The notes under the pieces were generated by a model. It ran no database searches, was not told the origin of the DNA, and saw only the letters and a program-made list of their open reading frames with translations. Both the position numbers and the translations under genes were made by a program. A stretch of 5,653 nt of DNA from Gordonia sp. (in: high G+C Gram-positive bacteria) (GTDB lineage Bacteria; Actinomycetota; Actinomycetes; Mycobacteriales; Mycobacteriaceae). Positions within the stretch are counted from its first letter, which is position 1; every line of letters starts with the position of its first letter. Where the stretch lies: the NCBI GenBank assembly GCA_030152405.1, contig JASLJL010000281.1, positions 1 through 5,653 on the forward strand. The letters are read 5' to 3'. Positions 4,702 through 5,653 of this stretch are shown piece by piece.

Positions 4702-5653
4702 AGGCGGTAGTAGGCGCCCTTCGCTTCGAGCAGCGAATCGTGTGAGCCCTGCTCGACGATGTGACCGTCCTCCATCACCACGATGACGTCGGCGTCGCGG
4801 ATCGTCGAGAGACGGTGCGCGATGACAAAACTCGTGCGGTCGGCCCGCAGGTTGGCCATCGCCTTGCCGATGAGCAGTTCGGTGCGGGTGTCGACCGAAC
4901 TGGTCGCCTCGTCGAGGATCAGGACCGTCGGTTTGGCCAGGAAGGCGCGGGCGATCGTGATGAGCTGCCGCTCTCCCGCCGAGACGCCGCCGCCCTCGTC
5001 GTCGAGCACGGTGTCGTACCCGTCGGGCAGAGTCCGAACGAAGTGGTCGACGTGGCTGATCCGCGCCGCTTCGAGGACCTCCTCGCGACTCGCGGTCGGA
5101 TCGCCGTACGCGATGTTGTCGTAGATCGTCCCGCCGAACAGCCACGAGTCCTGCAGCACCATTCCGGTGCGCTCGCGGAGATCGTCGCGCGACATGTGCG
5201 ACGTGTCGACGCCGTCCAACCAGATCGATCCGGCGTCCACCTCGTAGAACCGCATGATGAGGTTCACCAGGGTGGTCTTGCCCGCCCCGGTCGGGCCGAC
5301 GATCGCGACCGTGTCGCCGGCCTCGGCGGTGAGCGACAGGTTCTCGATGAGCGGGCGGTCGTCGACGTAGCGGAACGACACGTCGTCGAACACGATGCGT
5401 CCGCGGCTGACCTCCGGGCTCTCCGGCTCGTCGGGATCGGGGATCTCCTCCGGCTCGTCGAGCACCGAGAAGATGCGTTCGGCCGATGCCACACCGCTCT
5501 GCATCAGGTTGAACATCGAACCGATCTGCGTGAGCGGCTGCGTGAACTGTCGTGAGTACTGGATGAAGGCCTGCACCTCACCGAGGCTGAGCTGGCCGGA
5601 CGCCACCCGCAGGCCACCGACGACGGCCACCGCGACGTAGTTCAGGTTCCCCA
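4668..5653 (-). CDS. ABC exporter (fused membrane and ATPase domains), C-terminal part
   Basis: This is the C-terminal 327 residues of an ABC half-transporter; the start and most of the membrane domain lie beyond the right edge. Numbering from the edge, residues 1 to about 65 are the end of the membrane domain (last helix and the coupling stretch [12 protein letters not shown]). The nucleotide-binding domain follows: aromatic A-loop Y95, Walker [10 protein letters not shown] (119-127), Q-loop Q167, signature VSAGE (223-227), Walker B VLILDE (243-248) with the catalytic glutamate present, D-loop SSVDT and switch histidine H279. The domain is therefore ATPase-competent by sequence. The signature differs from the usual LSGGQ. 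The style [20 protein letters not shown] recalls the consensus-site partner of heterodimeric exporters such as TM287/288, so a partner gene just upstream (off the right edge) is likely. The substrate cannot be told. The 3' end overlaps the EamA gene. Confidence 0.94.
   Translation of the reverse strand, partial: GNLNYVAVAVVGGLRVASGQLSLGEVQAFIQYSRQFTQPLTQIGSMFNLMQSGVASAERIFSVLDEPEEIPDPDEPESPEVSRGRIVFDDVSFRYVDDRPLIENLSLTAEAGDTVAIVGPTGAGKTTLVNLIMRFYEVDAGSIWLDGVDTSHMSRDDLRERTGMVLQDSWLFGGTIYDNIAYGDPTASREEVLEAARISHVDHFVRTLPDGYDTVLDDEGGGVSAGERQLITIARAFLAKPTVLILDEATSSVDTRTELLIGKAMANLRADRTSFVIAHRLSTIRDADVIVVMEDGHIVEQGSHDSLLEAKGAYYRLYSAQFSAAVS

Noticed and set aside
4761..5555. A 264-codon plus-strand open frame antisense to the ABC transporter
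   Set aside because: It lies wholly inside a gene with every ABC ATPase motif, and its own composition is Arg/Asp/Val-rich with no motif.

Overview
The window is chromosomal DNA from a high-GC actinobacterium. It shows strong third-position G/C bias, GTG starts alongside ATG, and short or absent 5' leaders. A stand-alone RNase HI next to small DUF202/DUF1697 proteins suggests Mycobacteriales (for example a Gordonia-like genus), but I cannot fix the genus from the sequence. I see no rRNA, tRNA, insertion sequence, CRISPR array, phage gene or other sign of recent transfer. Nearly the whole window is coding.

Layout, left to right: (1) 1-61, an edge stretch with no assignable gene. (2) 62-838 minus, a TauE/SafE (YfcA-like) permease. 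It is divergent, across an 87-bp gap, from (3) 926-1402 plus, a DUF2231 four-helix membrane protein. (4) A 30-bp convergent junction with a small hairpin. (5) Four minus-strand genes in a row, transcribed from 3686 down to 1433: a LysR-family regulator, a DUF1697 protein, a DUF202/YidH-like membrane protein and ribonuclease HI (rnhA). Their junctions are +25 nt, a 4-nt ATGA overlap and +22 nt. (6) A 91-bp divergent promoter region with an AT-rich partial dyad. (7) 3778-4701 plus, an EamA/DMT exporter resembling RhtA. (8) 4668 to the right edge, minus, the C-terminal half of an ABC exporter. Its 3' end overlaps the EamA 3' end by 34 bp, tail to tail.

The one clear functional pairing is the LysR regulator with the divergent RhtA-like exporter. 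This is a standard arrangement in which the regulator senses a small molecule, likely an amino acid or metabolite, and controls its export. The genes behind lysR look like a loose housekeeping run rather than one pathway. The small non-coding signals are the least explained part. The main one is a perfect 19-bp palindrome (1907-1925) across the stop codon of the DUF202 gene, just upstream of rnhA. There are also -10-like hexamers placed so that three genes may be transcribed with no leader or almost none. I found no convincing evidence of a novel multi-gene system.
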